A stretch of DNA of 18,190 nt, from NCBI GenBank assembly GCA_002345025.1, contig DDUX01000100.1:19763-37952 (forward strand), given 5' to 3'. The notes beneath the pieces are model-generated. The model saw nothing but the letters and a program-made list of their open reading frames with translations. It was not told the origin of the DNA and ran no database searches. Position 1 is the stretch's first letter; each line of letters begins with the position of its first letter. Shown in pieces: positions 7,171 through 14,700 of the stretch. A program made the translations under genes and the position numbers. The stretch comes from Candidatus Accumulibacter iunctus (GTDB taxonomy: Bacteria; Pseudomonadota; Gammaproteobacteria; Burkholderiales; Rhodocyclaceae).

Positions 7171-9054
7171 GTGCGTAGGCTGCTGCCCGAGCGTCTCTCG
7201 AACACCCTGATCGATATGCCGCGACGGAACAAGCAGGCATTGATGCTGGCCGGTGACGCCGCCCTGCTGATTGCTTCGTTGTGGGCCGCCTATGCCCTCC
7301 GACTGGGTGAATGGTTCCAGCCGAACCGCTCACAACTGGCCCTGATGGCCATCGCTCCGTTACTGGCGATGCCGGTTTTTTTGAAGATGGGGTTGTATCG
7401 CTCGGTGATCCGCTACCTCGGCGAGCAGGCACTGTGGTCGGTGGTGAAGGCCATGTCGCTGGCGGCGCTGCTCTGGGCCGGGCTGGCGTTCATGACGCAG
7501 ATGACGGGCGGCCAGGGGGTTCCACGCGCGGTTCCGCTGCTTTACTGGCTGCTCGGTACCGTTTTGGTCGCCGGTTCGCGCTTTTCAGCCCGCTGGCTCT
7601 TGTGGTTTCCGGTCCGCAGCCGCTTTGCCGGACGCCAGGTGCTCATCTATGGCGCAGGTGAGGCGGGAAGGCAGCTTGCTGCTTCGCTGCGTCGGGGCCG
7701 GCATCTTTTTCCCGCAGGGTTCCTCGACGACGATGCAACGCTGCAGGGCAAGGACATGGGGGGGCTGCGGGTGTACGCGCCCGAGCAGCTCGAATCGCTG
7801 ATCAACCGCTTCGATATCCACGATGTCATCGTCACCCTGCCGTCCGCGTCCAACGCCCGCCGCCGTGAAGTCGTAGCCGAGCTCGAGCAGCATCCGGTAC
7901 GGGTGCGCATCCTGCCGTCGCTGACCGACATCGCCAGCGGGCGGCATCTGGTCAACATGGTGCGCGAAGTCGACATTGGCGACCTGCTCGGGCGCGACCC
8001 GGTGGCGGCCGATCCCGCGCTGCTTGGCCGCTGCGTGCGCGACAAGGTGGTCCTGGTCACCGGCGCCGGCGGTTCGATCGGCTCCGAGCTGTGCCGGCAG
8101 ATCGCGGTACTGGCGCCGGCCCGCCTCGTTCTTCTCGAAGCCAGCGAACACGCGCTGTACCAGATCGACCGGCTGCTGCGATCGATCGGTGAGCAGGAGG
8201 TGGTTGCCACACTCGGCTCGGCTGGCGATGCCGATCTGGTCGCGCGGTTGCTTGCCAGCCATCGCGTCGATACCATTTATCACGCTGCGGCCCACAAGCA
8301 CGTCCCGCTGGTCGAAGCCAACGTGCTTGAGGGCGCCCGCAACAACGTCCTCGGCACACTGACCGTGGCCCGGGCGGCTTTCGACGCGGCGGTCGAGACC
8401 TTCGTCCTCATCTCGACGGACAAGGCGGTGCGTCCGACGAACGTCATGGGAGCGAGCAAGCGCCTGGCCGAACTGGTCGTCCAGGACTTTGCTCGCCTGG
8501 CAAGCGCGGGTGCGACCGGACAGAGATTCTGTGCCGTGCGCTTTGGCAATGTTCTCGGATCGAGCGGCTCGGTCATTCCGCTGTTCAAGGAGCAGATCTC
8601 CCAGGGCGGTCCGGTGACCGTCACTCATCCGGACGTCACGCGCTATTTCATGTCGATCCATGAAGCCGTCGAACTGGTCATCCAGGCCGGCAGCCTGGCG
8701 GCAGGTGGCGAGGTCTTCCTTCTGGACATGGGCGAGCCGGTCAGGATCGTCGATCTGGCTCGCAACATGATCCGCCTGGCAGGGCAATCGGTGCGGAACG
8801 AGGCCAATCCCGAGGGGGACATCGAGATTGTCATGAGCGGTCTTCGTCCCGGCGAAAAGCTCTACGAAGAGCTGCTGATCGCGAGCAGCAACGCCGAGGG
8901 CTCATCCCACCCGAAGATCATGAAGGCCGCCGAACCTGGACTGGAGGCGCAAGCTCTGGCCGACCTGATCACTGCCCTGCGGGCGGCGATAGCGGACGGC
9001 GACGCAGTCGCCGTCCGCAGCATGCTGATGCGGGTCGCCGGTGAACGTCGCTGA
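7171..9054 (+). CDS. Membrane-anchored NDP-sugar 4,6-dehydratase/epimerase (CapD/WbpM/PglF family)
   Basis: This is a long-form polysaccharide biosynthesis enzyme that acts on UDP-sugars, usually UDP-GlcNAc 4,6-dehydratase, at the cytoplasmic face of the inner membrane for O-antigen, capsule or exopolysaccharide. The 627 residues match the usual length. Residues about 22–145 hold four hydrophobic segments, 155–285 a first nucleotide-binding domain (GAGEAGRQLA), and 290–560 the extended-SDR catalytic domain with TGAGGSIG (297–304) and the STDKAVRPTNVMGASK block. Here Met426 replaces the usual SDR tyrosine four residues before Lys430, the hallmark of this family. I prefer the GTG at 7171, preceded by a GGGGG-type Shine-Dalgarno, over the ATG at 7216 or the frame opening at 7042. 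No glycosyltransferase or transporter genes adjoin it, so the end product is unknown. Confidence 0.92.
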   Translation: MRRLLPERLSNTLIDMPRRNKQALMLAGDAALLIASLWAAYALRLGEWFQPNRSQLALMAIAPLLAMPVFLKMGLYRSVIRYLGEQALWSVVKAMSLAALLWAGLAFMTQMTGGQGVPRAVPLLYWLLGTVLVAGSRFSARWLLWFPVRSRFAGRQVLIYGAGEAGRQLAASLRRGRHLFPAGFLDDDATLQGKDMGGLRVYAPEQLESLINRFDIHDVIVTLPSASNARRREVVAELEQHPVRVRILPSLTDIASGRHLVNMVREVDIGDLLGRDPVAADPALLGRCVRDKVVLVTGAGGSIGSELCRQIAVLAPARLVLLEASEHALYQIDRLLRSIGEQEVVATLGSAGDADLVARLLASHRVDTIYHAAAHKHVPLVEANVLEGARNNVLGTLTVARAAFDAAVETFVLISTDKAVRPTNVMGASKRLAELVVQDFARLASAGATGQRFCAVRFGNVLGSSGSVIPLFKEQISQGGPVTVTHPDVTRYFMSIHEAVELVIQAGSLAAGGEVFLLDMGEPVRIVDLARNMIRLAGQSVRNEANPEGDIEIVMSGLRPGEKLYEELLIASSNAEGSSHPKIMKAAEPGLEAQALADLITALRAAIADGDAVAVRSMLMRVAGERR

Positions 9055-9149
9055 TCGTCTTTGATCCGTCCGCCTGCCGGACGCTACGGCGCGATGAGCA
9101 ACGACGCCGCCGCTCACCACGCCAGCGCGAGGAACGCGGACCCGGCGCC

Positions 9150-9162
9150 GGGGCGGCGCCCC
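9150..9162 (+). terminator. Possible terminator after the capD-type gene
   Basis: GGGGC (9150–9154) and GCCCC (9158–9162) form a short GC stem with a 3-nt loop, within a run of overlapping GGCGCC palindromes, and a T5 run follows at 9174–9178. The gap between stem and T-run is longer than in a textbook terminator, so this is tentative. Confidence 0.3.
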
Positions 9163-9191
9163 ACCTCGACGCCGTTTTTCCTCGCTTCCGT

Positions 9192-9203
9192 TGACGTACG
9201 TCA
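9192..9203. promoter_or_regulatory. Perfect palindrome upstream of hoxF
   Basis: TGACGTACGTCA is a perfect 12-bp palindrome centred 40 bp before the hoxF ATG in the 183-bp gap after the capD-type gene. It overlaps a TTGACG that resembles a -35 hexamer, but no matching -10 is seen. I also found no GG-N10-GC sigma-54 element. It is a plausible regulator site for the hox operon. Confidence 0.3.
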
Positions 9204-9237
9204 GCACACAGGCTGGCGGGGCCGCTAAGCTTCGACG

Positions 9238-11115
9238 ATGGATCGCGATCCGCGATGGTTGCCGGAGATGGTCGTGGCCGACGAGTGTTTCGATGCAATT
9301 TCTGTGGCAGAGCTCCTGCGGCCGGTCGTCGACCTTCATCGTCGCGATCCGGGCCGCTTGCTGCAGATTCTGCGCGAGGCGCAGGAGATCCTCGGCTACC
9401 TGCCGCGGCCGGCACTGACTGCCATTGCCGAAGCGCTCGACTTGCCGCGTGCGCGCGTCGAGGGTGTTGCCGGCTTTTACTCATTCCTCCATCTGGCGCC
9501 GGTCGGCCGCTATCGCGTCCTCTTCTCCGACAACGTCACCGACCGCATGCTCGGCAGTGTCGAGCTGATGGACCGCCTCTGCAACCGGCTCTGGGTCGAG
9601 CGCGGAAAGCTTTCGGAGGACGGGCTGCTCAGCGTCGACACCACCTCGTGCACCGGCATGTGCGACCAGGGTCCAGCGCTGCTGGTCAACGGGCAGGTGC
9701 TGACGCGCTTGTCCGCCGAGCGCATCGATCGTATCGGCGAGCTGATCCGGGCGCAGGTGGCGATGGCCGACTGGCCACGCGAGTGGTTTCATGTGGCCGA
9801 CAACATCCGGCGCCGGGACGTGCTGCTGGACGCCCGCTGGTCCGCCGGTGAGGCCGTGCGGGCGGCGGTCGTCCGTGGTCGGGAGCGGCTGTTGGGTGAA
9901 ATGAAGCTGTCCAACCTGCGTGGCCGTGGCGGCGCCGGCTTTACGACCCACACCAAGTGGGAATCGGCGCGCCGCGCGGCGTCCGACGACGCGCAAGGCC
10001 GCTGTTACGTGGTCTGCAACGCCGACGAGGGAGAACCCGGAACCTTCAAGGACCGCGTGTTGCTGGCGAGCTACGCCGACCTTGTCTTCGACGGCATGAG
10101 CGTTGCCGGCTTCGCCATCGGCGCCGCGAAGGGACTGCTCTATCTCCGTGGCGAGTACGCCTGGCTGCTGCCGGCGCTGCTGGAGAATCTCGCGCGCCGT
10201 CGCCACAACGGCCTGCTCGGAGCGCGGGTCTGCGGCCAGCCGGACTGGATGTTCGACATCGAAGTCCACCTCGGTGCCGGTGCCTACGTCTGCGGCGAGG
10301 AGACGGCGCTGCTCGAGTCGCTCGAAGGCCGGCGCGGTGTTCCCAGGATTCGCCCACCCTATCCGGTGCAGGAGGGTTACCAGGGTCGCCCGACGGTGGT
10401 GAACAACGTCGAGACGCTGTGCAAGGCGGCGCTGATTGCCGTCAGGGGTGGGGCCTGGTTTGCCGGTCTCGGCACCAAGCAGTCAACGGGCACCAAGCTG
10501 CTGTCAATCGCCGGCGATGTTGCATCCCCCGGCGTCTACGAATACCCGTTCGGTGTCTCCGTGGACCAGGTGCTTGGCGACTGCGGTGCCGGCAATGCGC
10601 AGGCGGTGCAGGTCAGCGGTCCATCCGGAACCTGCCTGGCGAGGCACGAATTCGCGCGTCGCATCGCCTTCGAGGACGTGCCGACGGCGGGCGCGTTCAC
10701 GGTTTTCGGTGCGCATCGCGACATGTTCGAGGTCGCCCGCAACTTTGCCCATTTCTTCGCCCACGAGAGTTGTGGCTTCTGCACACCCTGCCGGGTCGGC
10801 ACGACGCTGGTCGCGAACTGCATGGACAAGATCGCCAATGGCAGCGGGTCGCAGTCCGACATCGGCGAGATCTTCCGCATCCATCGCCTGCTGCATGCTG
10901 CCAGCCATTGTGGACTCGGCCAGGCGGCATGCAATCCATTGTTCGACACCCTCAGCAAGTTCCGCCCGGCCTATGAGCGGCGGCTGCGCTCGCTCGACTT
11001 CGCGCCAGCCTTCGATCTCGACCAGGCGCTGTCGGTCGCCCGCCGGATGACCGGGCGCGACGATCCGGCGGCGCATTTCGGCCTCGGCGCTGGGGTGCAG
11101 CGAGGCGAACCGTGA
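9238..11115 (+). CDS. hoxF: HoxF, NAD-binding diaphorase subunit of NAD-reducing [NiFe]-hydrogenase
   Basis: HoxF carries FMN and the NAD(H) site and passes electrons between HoxU and NAD+. The 625-aa protein fuses a NuoE-like N-terminal domain (about residues 25–175) to a NuoF-like domain. FMN/NAD motifs are RGRGGAGF (228–235), NADEGEPGTFKDR (261–273) and GAGAYVCGEETALL (347–360). The [4Fe-4S] ligands are Cys512, Cys515, Cys518 and Cys558. In the NuoE-like part only the second cysteine pair (Cys138, Cys142) is present; the region where a Cx4C pair is expected (about residues 95–102) reads FSDNVTDR, so a normal [2Fe-2S] cluster is unlikely. The ATG at 9238 has no clear Shine-Dalgarno; a later ATG at 9268 is possible. 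The stop overlaps the hoxU start by 4 nt (GTGA), indicating translational coupling. The product is cytoplasmic. Confidence 0.95.
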   Translation: MDRDPRWLPEMVVADECFDAISVAELLRPVVDLHRRDPGRLLQILREAQEILGYLPRPALTAIAEALDLPRARVEGVAGFYSFLHLAPVGRYRVLFSDNVTDRMLGSVELMDRLCNRLWVERGKLSEDGLLSVDTTSCTGMCDQGPALLVNGQVLTRLSAERIDRIGELIRAQVAMADWPREWFHVADNIRRRDVLLDARWSAGEAVRAAVVRGRERLLGEMKLSNLRGRGGAGFTTHTKWESARRAASDDAQGRCYVVCNADEGEPGTFKDRVLLASYADLVFDGMSVAGFAIGAAKGLLYLRGEYAWLLPALLENLARRRHNGLLGARVCGQPDWMFDIEVHLGAGAYVCGEETALLESLEGRRGVPRIRPPYPVQEGYQGRPTVVNNVETLCKAALIAVRGGAWFAGLGTKQSTGTKLLSIAGDVASPGVYEYPFGVSVDQVLGDCGAGNAQAVQVSGPSGTCLARHEFARRIAFEDVPTAGAFTVFGAHRDMFEVARNFAHFFAHESCGFCTPCRVGTTLVANCMDKIANGSGSQSDIGEIFRIHRLLHAASHCGLGQAACNPLFDTLSKFRPAYERRLRSLDFAPAFDLDQALSVARRMTGRDDPAAHFGLGAGVQRGEP

Positions 11116-11834
11116 ACGCAGCCAGCCTGTTGCTCGATGGCCTGCCGCTTCCCTTCAGTCCGGGGCAGACGATCATGGAGGCGGCAACGGTCGCCGGCAT
11201 CTTCATCCCACACCTCTGCCACCACCCCGAGTTCAAGCCACAGGGCAGCTGCAAACTGTGTACGGTGAAGGCCAACGGCCGCTACGTTTCGGCGTGCACG
11301 ATGCCGGCGAAGGACGGCATGGAGGTCGAGAACAACTCGCCGGATCTCAACGACAAGCGGCGGACGCTGCTGCAGATGCTTTTCGTCGAGGGCAACCATT
11401 TCTGTCCGTCGTGCGAGAAAAGCGGCAATTGCCTGCTGCAGGCGCTCGCCTACGAACTCGAGATGCTGACGCCGCATTTCACGCAGTTCTATCCGGACCG
11501 GCCGGTGGATGCCTCGCACCCCGATGTCCTGCTCGACTTCAACCGCTGCGTTCTCTGCGAGCTGTGCGTTCGCGCCAGCCGGGACGTCGATCGCAAGAAC
11601 GTCTTCGCCCTGTCCGGGCGCGGCATCGGCAAGCACCTGATCGTCAACGCCGAGTCCGGCCGCCTGGCCGATACCGGATTCTCACTCTCCGACAAGGCCG
11701 CACATGTCTGCCCGGTTGGCGTGATTCTCGAGAAGCGGCAGGGTTTCAAGGAACCGATCGGCTGCCGGCGCTACGACCTGCAGCCGATCGGCATGCAAGT
11801 CGGGCAGCGGCCCGGCAGCGAGGAGGGGTGCTGA
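11112..11834 (+). CDS. hoxU: HoxU, iron-sulfur electron-transfer subunit of the diaphorase module
   Basis: HoxU is homologous to the N-terminal part of NuoG and wires HoxY to HoxF. All cluster ligands of the family are visible: [2Fe-2S] Cys36, Cys47, Cys50 and Cys62; the His-ligated [4Fe-4S] His96, Cys98, Cys101 and Cys107 (HFCPSCEKSGNC); and a further [4Fe-4S] with Cys146, Cys149, Cys152 and Cys200 (CVLCELC … CPVG). The 240-aa length is usual. Translation starts at GTG 11112, overlapping the hoxF stop. hoxY follows after a single base, preceded by AGGAGG inside the end of hoxU. The protein is cytoplasmic, in complex with HoxF and the HoxYH module. Confidence 0.95.
   Translation: MNAASLLLDGLPLPFSPGQTIMEAATVAGIFIPHLCHHPEFKPQGSCKLCTVKANGRYVSACTMPAKDGMEVENNSPDLNDKRRTLLQMLFVEGNHFCPSCEKSGNCLLQALAYELEMLTPHFTQFYPDRPVDASHPDVLLDFNRCVLCELCVRASRDVDRKNVFALSGRGIGKHLIVNAESGRLADTGFSLSDKAAHVCPVGVILEKRQGFKEPIGCRRYDLQPIGMQVGQRPGSEEGC
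11821..11826 (+). promoter_or_regulatory. Consensus Shine-Dalgarno of hoxY
   Basis: AGGAGG at 11821–11826 lies 9 nt before the hoxY ATG and inside the last codons of hoxU. It is the strongest ribosome-binding site of the hox operon. Confidence 0.7.
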
Positions 11835-11835
11835 G

Positions 11836-12390
11836 ATGAACCCAGCCATCGAGCAGCGCAAGCTGCGCCTCGCCACGACTTCGCTGGCCGGCTGCTTCGG
11901 CTGCCACATGTCACTGCTCGACATCGACGAGCGCCTGTTCGACCTGCTCGACCGCATCGAGCTCGATCGCTCGCCGCTCACCGACATCAAGCACTGCGGA
12001 CCGTGCGACATCGGCCTCATCGAGGGGGCGGTCTGCAACGCCGAGAACGTCCATGTCCTGCGCGAATTCCGCCAGCAGTGCAAGGTGCTGATCGCCATCG
12101 GCGCCTGTGCAGTCAACGGGGGGTTGCCGGCGCAGCGCAACCATCTCGACCTTGGTCAGTGCCTGCAGGAGGTGTACCTGACCGGTCCGGGAATCGTTTG
12201 TGGCCAGATTCCGAACGATCCCGAACTGCCGCTGCCGCTCAACCAGGTGCACCCGGTCCATGAAATCGTGCGCATCGACTATTTCATCCCCGGCTGCCCG
12301 CCGTCCGGCGACGCCATCTGGAAGTTCCTGAGCGATCTGCTCGACGGCCGCACGCCGCGCCTCGGGCATCCGCTGCTGCATTTCGACTGA
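11836..12390 (+). CDS. hoxY: HoxY, small subunit of NAD-reducing [NiFe]-hydrogenase
   Basis: HoxY is the short small subunit typical of group 3d enzymes and holds the single proximal [4Fe-4S] cluster next to the NiFe site of HoxH. The ligand motifs are GCFGCHMSLLD (Cys20, Cys23), GACAV (Cys91) and PGCPPSGDAIW (Cys154), matching the family pattern. The 184-aa length is normal, and the absence of a Tat signal agrees with a cytoplasmic enzyme. Translation starts at ATG 11836, one base after the hoxU stop. Unusually for a tightly packed operon, 121 bp then separate hoxY from hoxH, and this gap contains a dispersed repeat (see the repeat entry). Identity is secure. Confidence 0.95.
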   Translation: MNPAIEQRKLRLATTSLAGCFGCHMSLLDIDERLFDLLDRIELDRSPLTDIKHCGPCDIGLIEGAVCNAENVHVLREFRQQCKVLIAIGACAVNGGLPAQRNHLDLGQCLQEVYLTGPGIVCGQIPNDPELPLPLNQVHPVHEIVRIDYFIPGCPPSGDAIWKFLSDLLDGRTPRLGHPLLHFD

Positions 12391-12422
12391 GGGGGTGGGA
12401 GGCCATTGGATAGCCGAGGAGT

Positions 12423-12473
12423 GAGCGAGTGAGCAACGCAGCAGATCGGTCGCGCAGTAGCTCCATTCACCGT
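12423..12473 (+). repeat. Dispersed repeat A, copy 1 (inside hoxY–hoxH gap)
   Basis: This segment shares an identical 18-nt core, GCAGATCGGTCGCGCAGT (12441–12458), with positions 17295–17312. Flanking similarity includes GAGCGAG upstream (18 bases before the core here, 14 in the other copy) and TTCAC eight bases after the core in both. Both copies are intergenic. It looks like a small non-coding interspersed element; its full boundaries are uncertain. Confidence 0.7.
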
Positions 12474-12511
12474 ATACACGACGCCTGAGTGGGCGGGAGG
12501 CAAGGGCAATC

Positions 12512-14020
12512 ATGGCAAGCACGGGTTTTGCACTGGAAAGCGCGGCGAGCGATCGAGGCAAGCTGCGGCGCATTGCCCTCGACCCGCTGTCGCGCGTCGA
12601 AGGGCACGGCAAGGTGACGCTGCTGCTCGACGATGACGACCAGGTGCAGCAGGCGCGGCTGCACATCGTGGAGTTCCGGGGCTTCGAGAAGTTCATTCAG
12701 GGCCGGCCGTATTGGGAAGTGCCGGTGATGGTGCAGCGCCTGTGCGGCATCTGCCCGGTGTCGCATCACCTGGCGGCAGCCAAGGCGCTCGACCAGGTGG
12801 TGGGTGCCGATCATCTGCCGCCGACTGCCGAGAAGGTGCGCCGGTTGATGCACACCGGCCAGATCCTGCAGTCGCACGCACTGCACTTCTTCCATCTGTC
12901 GTCACCCGATCTGCTGTTCGGCTTCGACAGCGACGCGGGTCGGCGCAACATCGTCGGCATCGCCGCGGCGTACCCCGAAATCGCTCGCCAAGGGGTGCTG
13001 CTGCGCAGGTTCGGCCAGGAAGTCATACGCCTCACCGCTGGCAAGCGCGTGCATGGAACCGGTGCCGTTCCCGGCGGCGTCAACCGCGCGCTGAGCCGCG
13101 AGGAGCGCGCCGGCCTGTTGGCCGAGATTTACCAGATCATTGCCTGGAGCCGGCAGGCAGTGCAACTCGTCAAACGGCTGCATGACGCTGACCCGGAGCT
13201 CTACGACCAGTTCGGGAGCTTTCGCTCGAACATGCTCTCCATCGTCGGCGCCAGCGGTGTGCTCGACTTCTACGATGGCCGCCTGCGCGCCCGTGACGCC
13301 GATGGCAGGATGCTCGCCGACGGCGTCGATGTGCGGAACTATGCCGAACTGATCAGCGAGGAAGTGAAGCCCTGGAGCTACATGAAGTTCCCGTTTCTCG
13401 CCGCCATCGGACCGCAGGCAGGCTGGTACAAGGTCGGTCCGCTGGCACGCGTGCAAAACTGCGACGCGATTGCGACACCGCTGGCCGAGGCCGAGCGCCA
13501 CGAGTTCATCGACCATGGCAGAGGCCAGCCGATCCACGCGCCCCTGGCCTACCATTGGGCGCGGATGATTGAAATGCTGCACGCCGCCGAGACGATCAAG
13601 GATCTGCTGCACGATGACGACCTGTCGGGTCGCGAACTGGTGACCAGTGGTACGCGCCGCCACGAAGGTGTCGGCGTCATCGAAGCGCCTCGCGGCACGC
13701 TGATTCACCATTATCGCGTCGGCGACGACGATCTGGTGACCATGTGCAACCTGATCGTTTCGACGACGCACAACAACCAGCCGATGAACGAGGCGGTGCG
13801 TCGCGTCGCCCGGCGTTACCTTAACGGCCGCGAACTCAGCGAGGGTCTGCTGAACCACATCGAGGTGGCGATCCGCTGTTTCGATCCCTGTCTGTCGTGC
13901 GCCACGCATGCCTTGGGCAAGATGCCTCTGCAGCTCGAGTTGCAGGATGCGTCCGGACGCGTGATCGGCCGGCTGGGAGCGACGCCGGCCTCTGCGTCGC
14001 CTGCCGACAGCACGGGCTGA
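12512..14020 (+). CDS. hoxH: HoxH, NiFe-active-site large subunit of NAD-reducing hydrogenase
   Basis: HoxH binds the NiFe(CN)2CO centre that splits or makes H2. The four nickel-ligating cysteines are Cys78 and Cys81 in RLCGICPVSHH and Cys460 and Cys463 in DPCLSCATH. The early LDPLSRVEGHGK motif is also typical of large subunits. The precursor is expected to be cut after His466 by HoxW, removing the last 36 residues (ALGKMPLQ… to the end). The length of 502 aa is in the usual range. The ATG at 12512 is preceded by GGGAGG (12495–12500). Neighbours are hoxY upstream, across a repeat-containing 121-bp gap, and hoxW 17 bp downstream. All residues needed for activity that I can identify are present. 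Confidence 0.96.
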   Translation: MASTGFALESAASDRGKLRRIALDPLSRVEGHGKVTLLLDDDDQVQQARLHIVEFRGFEKFIQGRPYWEVPVMVQRLCGICPVSHHLAAAKALDQVVGADHLPPTAEKVRRLMHTGQILQSHALHFFHLSSPDLLFGFDSDAGRRNIVGIAAAYPEIARQGVLLRRFGQEVIRLTAGKRVHGTGAVPGGVNRALSREERAGLLAEIYQIIAWSRQAVQLVKRLHDADPELYDQFGSFRSNMLSIVGASGVLDFYDGRLRARDADGRMLADGVDVRNYAELISEEVKPWSYMKFPFLAAIGPQAGWYKVGPLARVQNCDAIATPLAEAERHEFIDHGRGQPIHAPLAYHWARMIEMLHAAETIKDLLHDDDLSGRELVTSGTRRHEGVGVIEAPRGTLIHHYRVGDDDLVTMCNLIVSTTHNNQPMNEAVRRVARRYLNGRELSEGLLNHIEVAIRCFDPCLSCATHALGKMPLQLELQDASGRVIGRLGATPASASPADSTG

Positions 14021-14037
14021 AGCGCGGAGCGGCAGCG

Positions 14038-14580
14038 GTGGTGTCGCGTGCCCCGATCGTCGTTCTCGCCTGCGGCAATCCCAGCCGTGGTGACGATGCG
14101 CTCGGGCCGCTGCTGCTCGAACGACTGCACGACTGGTTGCTGGCGACCGGTCTGAGCGCGGGCTATGAACTGATCGGCGACTGCCAGTGGCAGATCGAAC
14201 ATGCGCTCGATCTCGCCGGCCGTGAACTGGCCCTGTTCATCGATGCCTGCGAGCGAACGCCGCCACCGTTCATCTTCCTGCAGGTGCAGGCGGGCGGCTG
14301 TGTCGGCCCGGGTTCGCACGCGCTGTCGCCGGCGGCGCTGCTTTCGGTCCTTCGCCGCATCAGCAGCGATCCGCCACCTGCCGCCTTCGTCCTCGCCGTC
14401 CGGGGCGAGAGTTTCGAGCTGGGCGCCGCCCCGAGCCGCCACGCGCTGGCCCATGCCGACGCGGCGTTCGCGTTGCTGCAGCAATTGTGCCGCGCCGCAG
14501 GTAGCGCGCAGTGGCAGGCGCTCGGTCGCCAGTTCGAGCAGCCGCCGGCACACGGCGCCGGATTCGCCACCGGCTCTTAA
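14038..14580 (+). CDS. hoxW: HoxW, HoxH-specific maturation endopeptidase (M52 family)
   Basis: This is a hydrogenase maturation protease, which removes the C-terminal extension of HoxH after nickel insertion. The family N-terminal motif is clear, CGNPSRGDDALGP (about residues 12–24, with the metal-binding acid at the GDD), followed by FIDACERTPP (second acidic ligand) and SHALSP (histidine ligand). The start is one of two tandem GTG codons at 14038 and 14041; GGAG at 14026–14029 gives 8-nt spacing to 14038, so I chose that, yielding 180 aa. The open frame reaches back into hoxH but that extension is non-homologous. It is the last gene of the operon, followed by a repeat and a hairpin shared with the convergent sirtuin gene. 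Confidence 0.9.
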   Translation: MVSRAPIVVLACGNPSRGDDALGPLLLERLHDWLLATGLSAGYELIGDCQWQIEHALDLAGRELALFIDACERTPPPFIFLQVQAGGCVGPGSHALSPAALLSVLRRISSDPPPAAFVLAVRGESFELGAAPSRHALAHADAAFALLQQLCRAAGSAQWQALGRQFEQPPAHGAGFATGS

Positions 14581-14581
14581 T

Positions 14582-14680
14582 GTGAAAGTCGCGTCAGCGA
14601 CTCACGAATCTCCCTTCTCCCGCGCGCGGGAGAAGGGCCGGGGATGAGGGAAACGGTCATGACTTTCATCATCCGGGGTA
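14582..14680 (+). repeat. Dispersed repeat B, copy 1 (after hoxW)
   Basis: This stretch aligns over about 97 bp with 17335–17430, sharing GTGAAAG at the left end, CGCGTC(a/g)GCGAC, the GC-rich hairpin zone and CCGGGGATGAGGG. Here the hairpin zone is a perfect 26-bp palindrome at 14612–14637 (arm CCCTTCTCCCGCG). It is REP-like in character and may also serve as transcript end for hoxW. Similar CCCTTCTCCC/GGGAGAAGGG elements occur widely between genes in GC-rich proteobacteria (general knowledge). Confidence 0.75.
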
Positions 14681-14700
14681 TCTCGACAGTCATGACCGTT
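14652..14700. terminator. Bidirectional hairpin between convergent hoxW and sirtuin gene
   Basis: Arms 14652–14664 (AACGGTCATGACT) and 14688–14700 (AGTCATGACCGTT) are perfectly complementary over 13 bp with a 23-nt loop. The right arm includes two bases of the sirtuin stop codon. The position between convergent genes suggests a two-way transcript end; no T-run accompanies it. Confidence 0.5.

Noticed and set aside
6816..7178. A segment in one + frame loosely like an ABC-2 permease motif (IRVRV…VPGVVPALVMIV)
   Set aside because: The resemblance is short and needs gaps, and the following residues do not continue the family pattern in any of the three frames I checked.
6558..7232. 224-codon minus-strand open frame upstream of the capD-type gene
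   Set aside because: Low-complexity Arg/Pro/Ser content, no recognisable motif, and it overlaps the capD start; consistent with GC-rich chance ORFs.
9204..9237. Sigma-54 promoter ahead of hoxF (as known for the hox genes of Cupriavidus)
   Set aside because: No GG-N10-GC element with correct spacing was found in the gap.
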